From: Bugulina stolonifera
Taxonomy: Eukaryota > Bryozoa > Gymnolaemata > Cheilostomatida > Bugulidae
Reading direction: 5' to 3'
Assembly (NCBI GenBank): GCA_935421135.1
Contig: OW285195.1
Span: 8,896,391 to 8,960,390 of the forward strand
Length of the DNA stretch: 64,000 nt
Shown: positions 1 to 9,441 of the stretch, piece after piece
How the letters are laid out: every line of letters begins with the position of its first letter
Numbering within the stretch: position 1 is the first letter of the stretch
The notes under the pieces: generated by a model
The model's input: only the letters and a program-made list of their open reading frames with translations
Told to the model about the DNA's origin: nothing
The model's database searches: none
Made by a program: the position numbers and the translations under genes

Positions 1-31
1 TCTAATAAATGTTGTACCAATCTCTACTTAC

Positions 32-133
32 TTTTTGCCAGTTTTCTTTAGCCCTAACTTCTATAGAGCTGGATTGGTGAATAGCAGCAAGGATGACAGC
101 AGTCAGTAAGAGCACCTGTATACTACCTGCCAT
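32..133 (-). CDS. Signal-peptide first coding exon of a gene leaving the left edge
   Basis: Read on the minus strand, an ATG at 133-131 opens 34 codons and then meets a consensus donor (GTAAGT, starting at 31). The peptide has a short polar start, a hydrophobic core rich in Leu, Ile, Val and Ala (about residues 5-18) and a polar Ser-rich stretch. This is a textbook secretory signal peptide, followed by a basic, charged beginning of the mature protein. The remaining exons lie beyond base 1, so the family cannot be named. A TATAAAAG box on the same strand at 757-764 could be its promoter, implying a long or spliced 5' UTR. It is too short to stand out as an ORF; the case rests on signal-peptide character plus donor. 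Confidence 0.5.
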
Positions 134-756
134 TATTGGTGTACTAGTATTCTACAAGCAATGTTACACATTCATGTCGGTATTCTTTGTCAAAAGGTAG
201 AGAGCAGAAACGAACAGTGAAATGTGTGCTGCGTTGTCATTTGGTCCCAAATAATGCTTCCTGAAGCACATGTGATTTGGTTCTGCTGTAGTATAGTGTT
301 AGTATTGTAAAAATATATTAATTATTGGCTTTAGTTTCAATACTGCAGTTAATTGAATGCCAAGTTTATATCAAATCTGCATGTATGTAAACAATGATTT
401 CCCACTGCAAGTTCAAGTAACTACGGTTTACCCCCCCCCCACAATGGAACAATATTGTTGAGAATGAGCAGAGCACAATTAATCAAAACATAATTTTCTA
501 TAGCCAACGACATTGGAAACCAATGATCAAGTTTAGAAAATACAGACTGATTTCAAGCTAAATTATTTTGTAATACAATTTTTATGTTATAGTGTCAGAA
601 TATTTTCAGCAAAGTTTATATATAAAAAATTTGAAATTGAGTTATTAAATCGCACCCACCAAGTTAGTATTGGAGAATGCGTCTTGCACTATAACTGCTT
701 GTCACAATCAGATAGATGAAGAGAGAACTTTGTGAAGACAGAAGCAGAATCTCTCT

Positions 757-764
757 CTTTTATA
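757..764 (-). promoter_or_regulatory. TATA-box candidate for the minus-strand signal-peptide gene
   Basis: TATAAAAG lies on the minus strand, about 620 bp upstream of the ATG at 133. A start about 25-30 bp downstream would fall near 730. The position is plausible for the left-edge gene, but AT-rich DNA produces such matches by chance and no initiator was confirmed. Confidence 0.3.
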
Positions 765-1012
765 CTAAAGTTATGCTACATCAGATGATATCATTCGATA
801 TTTCCACAACCAATCAGAATGGAGAATTACTTCCTTTTGACACAGTATTCTCGTTTCTCCAACCACGGAACCTCATGCTGGCAGATCGTCAGTAAAAGTT
901 GGATCAATGGAAAATCTTCTATAATCATCTACATGTATTTAGAATTTGCCCTGTATGCTCAAGGCTAGATTAGTTTTGCGTACTTCACACTTCAGCTATT
1001 TAAACAACTTTA

Positions 1013-1200
1013 AGGATGGCAGGGTGTTGTAGTAGTTAACATGCTGACTTTGTTACACCTTAGACTTACAGATTCGAGCCTCACAAACTCATTTGAGTCA
1101 AAGTGAGACGTTCTCTTCGGAACCCAGCTCCTTTATCTTATATAAACTTCAGCTCTTGAGGTCTCCATTAAACAAGAAGGCTGTGATGTGATTAATGACT
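1013..1200 (+). repeat. tRNA-derived SINE-like repeat
   Basis: The first ~70 bp resemble the tRNA-related head common to many SINEs. There is an A-box-like stretch around 1028-1045 (GTAGTAGTTAACATGCTGA) and a B-box-like GATTCGAGCC at 1071-1080. A non-tRNA body follows (GAGACGTTCTCTTCGGAACCC). I did not find target duplications or a clear 3' tail, so the right boundary is approximate. It could be a decayed tRNA pseudogene instead. Confidence 0.45.
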
Positions 1201-1303
1201 GGTTATTGTACTGCTTAGTATACATCACCTGCATAACCATTACTGCTAGAAGCAATCAACAGAAGTACTAGGATACACAAAAATAAATGTGCACTGCATA
1301 GCC

Positions 1304-1316
1304 GGGGGGGGGGGGG
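1304..1316 (+). repeat. G homopolymer, 13 bp
   Basis: A run of 13 G followed by a G/A-rich tract (to about 1345). A C10 run at 431-440 is the opposite-strand counterpart. Such runs are length-unstable and error-prone in assembly. Confidence 0.9.
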
Positions 1317-1392
1317 AGGAGAGGGGAGGTGTTGGGGGTGGAGAGATTGGCTAATTGTTCATCTTTGAACTCATTGGGGTTTGACCTGAGAC

Positions 1393-1435
1393 CTCTACAG
1401 GTTCAAATCCCTTAATAGGGTTTGAACCCGTAGAG
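1393..1435. repeat. Inverted repeat with B-box-like arms
   Basis: Arms of 18-19 bp (1393-1411 and 1418-1435), separated by TTAATA, match except for one bulged base and one mismatch. Both arms contain a GGTTCAAATCC or GGTTTGAACCC core, close to the RNA polymerase III B box. It may be the junction of two inverted SINE or tRNA fragments. Confidence 0.6.
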
Positions 1436-2884
1436 TTCTGTGAGATTCCTCTTCAACCAAAATAAAGTAATGCACAAGGAACAAAGTGTAACAAATGTAA
1501 ACTAATTCATCTTTCACTGATAGGTGCCAGTTAGATGAGGAGCAATTAGACAGAAGTCATTATTTAAACATCCACAGATTCAAGATCATATATCAAGAGG
1601 TTGTGGTAACATGTCCTGTGTAAGCAATAAATAAAAGACACTTACATTGTATTTCAGATTGTAAACTTAGTTAGTAGTTGTAGTATTTGTGGAGTTGAAC
1701 CATCAGCAGCACATTAACAAGTATATGTTGAACAAAGACTCTAGAAGGAAATATGAACCATTGCAGCCGACACTGTCCTTCCCGCCTTAAAATGCAGTCT
1801 GAATTAAGCAAGGAGTTGTGTTACCTTGTGTTCAGATACGCTATTTTTATTCATGTTTCTTGACCCAGTCATGGGCGATTTCCCTCAGCTGGCCCATACA
1901 AACCACATATTCATAAGCTAAACCTCATTGTAGGATGTGCTAGCTTAACAATAACTCAAAATCCTAGCAAATGAATGGTGAGAAAGTTCATTGCGGTATG
2001 TCGGGATCTTCACACTGGTCGTATTTAGAGGGAAAGGTCATTATTATTACGTGATCCATCTTTCTTTCCATCAGCTTTCTCCAGAACATGAAGGTTTGTG
2101 CTGTGCTTGCAAATATAGACTTTTCAGTGCCAACACCCATGATAGGAAATTTGCTAAAATACTGTCCACACGTTGTTAAGTAGAGCCATTACCAGAATTC
2201 CTTATTGAATATTTCTGTGTACATAAGAAATAGCAAATGAAAGTCTGTAATAATTGCCTTCCAATATGATTTACATATAGTGTTGGAAGGTTATACTTAT
2301 TAGTTGGTTACAGGCAATTACATGTAGGTAAGTAGTAAACTTAAATATTCTGCTTTAGCCGTGGTAAATGATGCTATAAGATGCAATCTGATAAATCAGA
2401 AATGAGTTCATGATTAATTTATTCTTGTTAGTGAGTATATTAATAAGCTGCTATGCTGTAGAACTCTTTTGGTTCTCAGAACTACTACTCAGATCTGGTA
2501 ATCCATCGTTCCCAGATAGCAGGAGATTCTAATAAGTTTTAACTTGATCACCAAAATTTTGCAATTGACCTTGAACTTTGACATAAACATTAAAGCATAT
2601 TTTACTTTTAGTTTATGGGCTTTTATGTGAAAATAATGAAAATCACATGCTTATTATGGTTTTATGTCAATTTTGATGACCTTCTGCATGCAGTTGAAAT
2701 GATGTAATTTTAAGGAAAATATTATTGATTTGCTGGTAGAAGTTCCTTGACACTTCAACGACTAATCATATATCATAATTTATAAACAAGTGCAGCATAA
2801 AAATCTATCTAGTCGTACTGTGTGTTATGCTGTGGTAGCCTTTAATTATAGCAGGTAATGCAATTATAGCAAGTTACATTGATT

Positions 2885-3570
2885 TGCATTAAAGGTCAAA
2901 ACGTGCCTAAGAACTCTACAGCACATCTAACTCATACATATCTGATATACAAACAGAATACACTGAGGGTAGTATATTGTATCAGTGTTGACATTCTAAT
3001 TTTAAGGTAATTTCAATGACAGTATGTCCGTTTGGGTTTAGAGGCAGGTACACTGTATCCTTTTACTCTTGAATATTCTCATATCTATGTAAGACACTAT
3101 AAGGTGCATGTCATGACATGTTACAGTAAACTAGTTATCATACCAGTAGCTTATAAAATTATTATACTATGTACTTGAATATATTAACCACCCTCTCTTA
3201 GCAAGCTGTGTGAAATTCCTCATCAAGTAGGTAGAAGGAAATAATGTACAAGGAAAAACGTCCCAAATACAGTAAATGTAAAAAAAACATTTAACTAATA
3301 AATATCAATTAAGGAATCCTTATATTTAAATTACTATGTAAAGTTTTACCAGTTTTAAGGTCATATGTCAATTAGTTGGGGTAGTATGTACTGTCTAAAT
3401 AATTAAACACAAAACTCTATTCCATATTCTGAGCTAAGTTCCTAGTTGTAGTATTTCTGGCAATGTGCCATCAGCAGCACGTTAAGCAGCATACACAGAG
3501 CATTGAAGTTCATGAGGCTGAGTGACTGTGAATAGACTGAACTACATTGTATATTGGCACTGATTATTGC
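2885..3570 (+). repeat. Duplicated ~680-bp noncoding unit, copy 1
   Basis: Nearly identical to 5235-5895; the shared block begins GCATTAAAGGTCAAAACG. The matched tract is collinear for over 600 bp with small indels. No coding potential is visible. The inner part, around TTCCTAGTTGTAGTATTTCTGGCAATGT... CATCAGCAGCAC, also occurs in more diverged form near 1660-1720 and 4160-4230. Confidence 0.85.
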
Positions 3571-4009
3571 CACTGAAGTTTTGCCGGAAGACAGTCCACA
3601 GTAAATACCAGCTTTGAATTAAATTCATGGGGTTACATGTGTACGTATTTATCCAGAAAATGTAATGAATCGCTAGTACCTCTTGGTTTTCTTGGGTAAC
3701 GATCTTTACAACCCTTCGATCTTCCTGCGTTCTTCTTTTCTGTACTTTTACCAGTGTGGAAATGTAAAATCAGTCGGTGAATGTATCTAGTGTACCAGTG
3801 CTAGCATTCCAACTTTAAGGTAATGTCAATAAAAATGTGTATCTTTGGGGTATTTCACTTAAGGTACTGTTTTACCTCATATCTGTATAACACTGAATGA
3901 GATACATGTACGTGTCATAAAATATTACACTAAGCAGTGCCCATTCCAGTAGTCTATATTATACTTTACAAACATACAGGCTATGGACATAAATAATTGA
4001 AAACAACAA

Positions 4010-4270
4010 CTTTTGTGGAATTCCTCCATTAGACGGAAGTAATACACAATAATTCATCTTTCACAGATAAACCTCAATATTAGATAAAAATTAGGCAACT
4101 ACAGTTTCAAGGTCACATGTCAATTAGTTGGAGCAACACATGCTGTCAAAACGCTATTCCAGATTCTGAGCTTAGTTCCTGGATTGTAGTTCTAGTATTT
4201 CTGGTAATTTGCCATCAGCAGCACATTAAACAGAGTATGAGGGACAATGATGCTGAGTGGTTGTTAATAG
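4010..4270 (+). repeat. Diverged third copy of the upstream noncoding repeat
   Basis: Shares GAGCTTAGTTCCTGG, TAGTATTTCTGG and CATCAGCAGCACATTAA with the units at 2885 and 5235, but with many substitutions, so it is an older copy. A fourth, more decayed copy lies at about 1425-1760. The 62-codon ORF here is incidental. Confidence 0.6.
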
Positions 4271-4574
4271 AGATGGTTGTCTACTTTGAATATTGTGTTT
4301 ACTAATTTACTGGTGGAGATTGAATAGTCAATGTGAGACTTTCTGATTCAACAGATCTCTGTAGTTCAGAAATGGCATTTAAAATCTGGAAACCTTTGGA
4401 CATTCATTGTACTGACACAATGACCATTTAATTTTAAGCCGTCCAATATAATTATGCACTTTGCCTGTTTCTAGTAGATGGTGGACTATTACAGCTTGGA
4501 GTTAGGTGCAGAAGTTGAGAAGTTTGAGACTTTATATAAGAGTTTATCACCCAATATTTCAAACTTCTCCACCT

Positions 4575-4915
4575 TTTGTTATATATACATGTACATGTAA
4601 ACATAACTTTCAACTGGTTACAGTGTTGAATATATATGGTTATGATAAAAAGTGTTGAGTAGCCCTTTGTTGAACACAATGGTGTTTACATGTGCATGTA
4701 TACATGTATATCAACAACTCTGCCAACATGTTGATAATATCACACTACATGTATATAAACATTCTTGTAGTAGTTGATCTAGTTGACAAATCATTTCTCT
4801 TCAATTTGTAGAAAATAAGCGTTGAAATTCAGCATCTCAACAATCCTACAAAAAATGATATAAAGACCCAGCAACTTCAAGATGTTGGTAGAGTTGTTGA
4901 TATTTACATACAGTA
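4575..4915. repeat. Imperfect inverted repeat
   Basis: Segments around 4700-4740 (CAACAACTCTGCCAACATGTTGATAATAT) recur in reverse complement around 4875-4910 (CTTCAAGATGTTGGTAGAGTTGTTGATATT). The flanks are ACATGTA-rich. It is probably a decayed MITE; termini were not established. Confidence 0.4.
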
Positions 4916-5234
4916 AATGTAAATGCCGTAAGTGCAAATACGTAAATAGGCAATACATTCCATGTTCTACAAAGGGCTATTCAACAAACTGTAAACTAAT
5001 AATTTGCCAATAAGTTCAACTTTTGCAAGATTTGCTTTTATGTTAATATGTTATCATTGAAATTCAGCATCCCAATAAATCTACAAAAGCTATGAAAGGA
5101 GCCACCAACTTCAACATGTTGGCTTCTTAGCTGTTATGAGATATGCACAAACATTCAGTAGCCCATCAACAATTAGACTTTAATTGTCAACACTCCCGAT
5201 CAAAAATTTGTAATTGCCTTTGAAATTTCACTTG

Positions 5235-5895
5235 AGCATTAAAGGTCAAAACGTGCCTAAGAACTCTACAGCACATCTAACTCATACATATCTGATATAC
5301 AAACAGAATACACTGAGAGTAGTATATCGTATCAGTGTTGACATTCTAATTTTAAGGTAATCTCAATGACGGTATGTTTAGCAGAGGGTACACTTTATGT
5401 ACTCCGTGTACTCTCATATCTACAGTACATCTATGTAAGACACTATAAGGTGCATGTCATGACATGTTACAATAAAATATAGTTATCATACCAGTAGCTT
5501 ATAACATTATTATACTATGTACTTAAATATATTAACCACCCTCTCTTAGCAAGCTGTGTGAAATGCCTCATCAAGTAGGTAGAAGGAAACAATGTACAAG
5601 GAAAAAACGTCACAAATACAGTAAATGTAAAACAATATTTAACTAATAAATATCAATTAAGGAATCCTTATATTTAAATAACTATGCAAAGTTTTACCAG
5701 TTTTAAGGTCATATGTCAATTAGTTGGGGTAGCATGAACTGTCTAAGTAATTAAACACAAAATTCTATTCCATATTCTGAGCTAAGTTCCTAGTTGTAGT
5801 ATTTCTGGCAATGTGCAATCAGCAGCACATTAAGCAGCATACACAGAGCATTGAAGTTCATGATGCTGAGTGACTGTGAATAGACTGAACTATAT
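5235..5895 (+). repeat. Duplicated ~680-bp noncoding unit, copy 2
   Basis: Direct-repeat partner of 2885-3570, about 2.35 kb downstream in the same orientation. The high similarity indicates a recent duplication within the otherwise featureless left flank. Confidence 0.85.
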
Positions 5896-6067
5896 TGACA
5901 CTGATTATTGTAACTGAAAATTTGCTGAAAACATTCCACTTTGAATATCAGACTTACTAATGAGTGCAATTCAGAAAGACAGCTGGTTGATGCAGACATT
6001 CTCAGGCATTTATATATTTATGAAGGTTTAGGAGGGGGTATCTATGTAATGAAGTAATTCAGAATTA

Positions 6068-6267
6068 NNNNNNNNNNNNNNNNNNNNNNNNNNNNNNNNN
6101 NNNNNNNNNNNNNNNNNNNNNNNNNNNNNNNNNNNNNNNNNNNNNNNNNNNNNNNNNNNNNNNNNNNNNNNNNNNNNNNNNNNNNNNNNNNNNNNNNNNN
6201 NNNNNNNNNNNNNNNNNNNNNNNNNNNNNNNNNNNNNNNNNNNNNNNNNNNNNNNNNNNNNNNNNNN
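6068..6267. other. Assembly gap (200 N)
   Basis: A run of N that hides the left end of the retrotransposon at 6268-9156, including its 5' LTR start and left target duplication. Confidence 1.
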
Positions 6268-6522
6268 TTAAAAAATATTTCGTAGACTGTTGCAGTTAGT
6301 TTATATTTGGAGTTATCTTATTTTACACTGAAATTGCGCTCTCACTATATCACACCATTGAGATCGCTACTATATACGCACATTGGACAACCATCTCAAT
6401 GAAAACTAAATCACACAACAAACGATCTTGACTTGTAACTAGTTAATGTAGTTGGGCTGGCCAGCCATAGGTTACCATAGATTTGATAAGCTACAGGTAA
6501 ATATATATTACATCTTATAACA
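6268..6522 (+). repeat. 5' LTR (partial) of the gypsy-like element
   Basis: Homologous to 8941-9156 from TTTGGAGTTATC at 6306 onward; bases 6268-6305 are presumably earlier LTR sequence that the 3' copy has lost. It ends in CA at 6522, immediately followed by the primer site. Confidence 0.85.
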
Positions 6523-6540
6523 TGGTGGCAGCTGCGGTCT
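6523..6540 (+). promoter_or_regulatory. Primer-binding site
   Basis: TGGTGGCAGCTGCGGTCT directly abuts the LTR end, the standard place for a tRNA primer site. The first ten bases match the better-conserved site at 51991, which resembles the complement of an animal tRNA-Leu 3' end. Confidence 0.65.
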
Positions 6541-6627
6541 GAACCCTGGAATAGCTACCCTGATTAACTGCGACATTTTTGTGCTCCACGTGAGTTGGCT
6601 CTGTGATTTGATTTGTTGGTCTTGGAG

Positions 6628-7623
6628 ATGGAGGGACTAGGCCTGGCACCTCCTGCTGAGCTCTGCTTGGATAGAAATCTTGCTGAAAATTGGAGGAAAT
6701 GGAGGAGGAATTTTGAGAATTATTTGATTGCCATCAATCTGAATGCTGCACCCAGAGGTGAGGATGGCAACTTTCCTGCTGTGAATAATGCCATATGGGT
6801 GAGGCAAATAGCCATATTGAGGCATTGTATTGGTGAGGAAGCTGTGGAAATCCTCGATCAGTTTGAATTTGATGAGGATGCTGACCCGGCTGAAAACAGG
6901 AATCGTCTCCCTGACGTATTGGCCAAATTTGAAGGTTATTTCAACCCGAGGAGGAACCTATTGTATGAATGGTACGTTTTCATGTCTATGGTTCAGGGTG
7001 ATGGTGAACCAATTGATATGTTTGTGAAACGATTCAAGACACAGGCAGCCAAATGTGACTTTGATGAGAAGAGGGACATGATGATTTTAGTTAGATGTGT
7101 TTTTGGCATCAAAGAACAAAGACTAAAGGAGAAGCTACTACAAGACAGACAGGGGACATTGACTGGTGCCATTGATATGATTAGAGCTGCAGAGGTAACC
7201 AAAGTGCAACTGACAGAAATAGCTGGTGAGCGAACTGTCTACTCTGTTAAAAGTGAGGAGAAACCTCCCACACCAGCACCAAGGAAGATAATGGATTGTA
7301 AATTTTGTGGTTTTGACCACCTCAAAGGAAAGTGCCCAGCGTACGGGCAGGAATGTCGACTATGCGGTGGTAAGAATCACTTCAAGAAGAAATGCACACG
7401 AAAAGAGGTGAATGCGGTTTCCTATAAGACAGGCAAGATGAGTGTGAGCGACCTGTTTGTTGGCATGGTGTCAGAGGAAACTGAGCCACCAAGAGGCTGG
7501 TTTAAGAGTTATCGAGTTTGTCATGGTAAGCAAAGCAAGCTGATCAACTTTAAAATCGACACTGGCGCTGAGGCTAATGTATTGCCATTGAACTATGCCA
7601 AGGAGCTGTGTGCAGCAATATAG
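6628..7623 (+). pseudogene. Retrotransposon Gag with zinc knuckles running into the protease
   Basis: An open frame exists from 6613, but the first ATG is at 6628. The N-terminal two thirds look like a gypsy-type capsid (WRKWRRNFENYL and RNLLYEWYVFMSM regions). Two cysteine knuckles follow at about 7308-7395 (CKFC..H...C and CRLC..H...C). At about 7558 the frame reaches DTGAEANVLP, the catalytic loop of a retroviral-type aspartic protease, so gag and protease share a frame. The frame ends at a TAG at 7621, where the protease family continues (PSEARLLTY follows), so this is probably a nonsense mutation. One base further appears lost in a G run near 7655, after which protease-like sequence resumes in another frame up to the nested LTR. 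Confidence 0.85.
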
Positions 7624-7774
7624 CCAAGTGAGGCGAGGCTTCTTACATATTCGGGGAGCCGCTTCCTAATGGAGGTAAAGCTAGACTAGGACTAGATTCT
7701 GATGTTGTAAACGAGCTCACCTTTGAGTTAGTCGATGGTGATGTCGTGCCCATTCTTGGTCTTAACACATGTGT

Positions 7775-8093
7775 TGTTAGGATAGTGTAATACACAATTG
7801 TCAATTGATGGCTTTCATATGACAGTCTCTGTGCCTTACATGTAATTACTACTTGCTGTTTGTCCTATATATTAACCTCAACGTTTGTCATGCTTTTATA
7901 CTGAGTTTAACCTGATTGGTCAGTTGTAACTTCTGTATTGTTTTTAGTACTAGCCTTAATTACTTGCACATGTTTTTATTACTTGCCTCTGTCTGTGTTC
8001 TAAGTACTTTGTCATGAGTTGACTTTTGTGCTGTTGTTGAATACATAGTGGATACACCATAAGATCAACTGCTAACACAAGTGACTGCTAACA
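7775..8093 (+). mobile_element. Nested solo LTR (319 bp) with TGTGT target duplication
   Basis: The segment starts TGTTAG and ends CTAACA, perfect 6-bp inverted termini beginning TG and ending CA. It is flanked on both sides by TGTGT (7770-7774 and 8094-8098). Removing it with one TGTGT reconnects the pol reading frame across the junction (Leu-Asn-Thr-Cys-Val-Arg-Leu-Gly), proving the insertion. It has no coding content. It is the remnant of an LTR element lost by LTR-LTR recombination and unlike the other LTR families in this window. Confidence 0.92.
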
Positions 8094-8102
8094 TGTGTTC
8101 GG

Positions 8103-8940
8103 CTTGGTATTATAAAGAGGGTTGATAACATTAACAACCAAGCTATTCTAGAAGAGTTTGCGAACTGCTTTGAAGGCATAGGATGTTTCGAGAAGGAACA
8201 CACTATAAGAACTAATCCTGATGTGAAACCTGTGATCAACCGAGCTCGGCGCATACCTATTAGCATGATTGACAAAGTCAAGGAGGAGCTTGAGAAAATG
8301 GAAAGCAATGACATTATTCAAAAAATAGGTCAACCTACTGAATGGGTGAACAGCATGGTTGTCGTTGAGAAACGCGATGGAAGCATACGCGTCTGTCTAG
8401 ACCCAAAAGAGTTGAACAAAGCAATACTAAGAGAGCATCACCACATACCAATGCTAGAAGATATATCTTTCACATTCAGTGGTATGTCGGTCTTCACTAT
8501 TGTAGACATGAAGAGTGGCTATTGGCATGTGCCTCTGGATCGCCCATCTCAACTGTTGACTACCTTCAATACACCCTTCGGAAGGTATAGCTTCAGATTA
8601 CCCTTTGGGGTAAACTCAAGTGCCGAGGTCTTCGAGAAGCGAGTTGAGGAAGTTTTTGGTGACCTGGATGTCAGCATTTATTTTGATGACCTGATCATAG
8701 CAGGCAAAGACCAAGAAGATCATGACAGAAAATTAAGACGACTGCTTCAACGAGCCCGTGAAAACAATGTCAAATTCAACAAGGAGAAAATACAGCACAA
8801 CAGGTCTGAGGTCAACTATCTAGGCCACATAGTGTCGAAAGACGGTCTGAAACCAGATCCAGATAAAGTCAGAGCAATAGAAGAAATGCCCAATCCCGAT
8901 GACAAGGGAGGGATACAATGACACATGGGATCTCTCAACT
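8103..8940 (+). pseudogene. Truncated gypsy-type reverse transcriptase
   Basis: Reading from the nested-LTR junction, the frame gives the linker to RT, then RT fingers and palm: WVNSMVVVEKRDG, ICLDPKELNKA-like, VDMKSGYWHVPLD, LPFG and the catalytic YFDD (about 8676-8687), then YLGHIVSKDG. This order is diagnostic of Ty3/gypsy RT. A TGA at 8919-8921 falls where the family has an arginine (GIQ-stop-HMGSLNF). The frame then runs 19 bases to 8940 and fuses to LTR DNA. The codon at 8223 is GTG and is not a true start; the protein is part of a Gag-Pol fusion. Confidence 0.9.
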
Positions 8941-9156
8941 TTGGAGTTATCTTATTTTACACTGGAATTGCGCTCTCACTATATCACACCACTAAGATCG
9001 CTATTATATACGCACATTGGACAACCATCTCGATGAAAACTAAATCACACAACAAACGATCTTGACTTGTAACTAGTTAATGTAGTTGGGCTGGCCAGCC
9101 ATAGGTTACCATAGATTTGATAACCTACAGGTAAATATATATTACATCTTATAACA
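8941..9156 (+). repeat. 3' LTR remnant
   Basis: 216 bp matching 6306-6522 with one indel and a handful of substitutions, ending ...CTTATAACA at 9156. Its 5' part is missing because of the internal deletion joining RT codons to TTTGGAGTTATC. Confidence 0.9.
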
Positions 9157-9441
9157 TAGACCTTTCTAATTTTTTTGTTATGCCTTTCCAGGTAGTAATG
9201 CCTATATAGTGTTAAAAGGAATTTCATTTTTAAGAACCCCAGTTACATAACCTTAAATAAGACAGTTGGGCATTAGAGCGTTAACACCGTGTCCTATCTA
9301 GTCTTTATATTGTGGTGAAACAGCCTCCGTGGTAATGGCACCTAGGCCAACCACACTGACATTATAATAGCTGACATTTAATTACCTATCCTTACCCATG
9401 CAATGTTATCCATATTCATCTATGCATTCATTATTACCTTA

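Larger units (their letters stand above)
6268..9156 (+). mobile_element. Degenerate Ty3/gypsy-like LTR retrotransposon, internally deleted
   Basis: The 5' LTR ends ...CTTATAACA at 6522 and its homologous tract recurs at 8941-9156. A primer-binding site (TGGTGGCAGC...) follows at 6523. Internally there are gag with zinc knuckles, an aspartic protease (DTGA) and the front half of a reverse transcriptase. The pol reading breaks off at 8940, where it joins directly to mid-LTR sequence; the rest of RT, RNase H, integrase and the 5' part of the 3' LTR are missing. There are also a nonsense codon at 7621, a one-base frameshift near 7655, a nonsense codon at 8919 and a nested solo LTR. The two LTR tracts differ at only a few percent of positions. 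The left end is lost in the gap. Confidence 0.9.
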
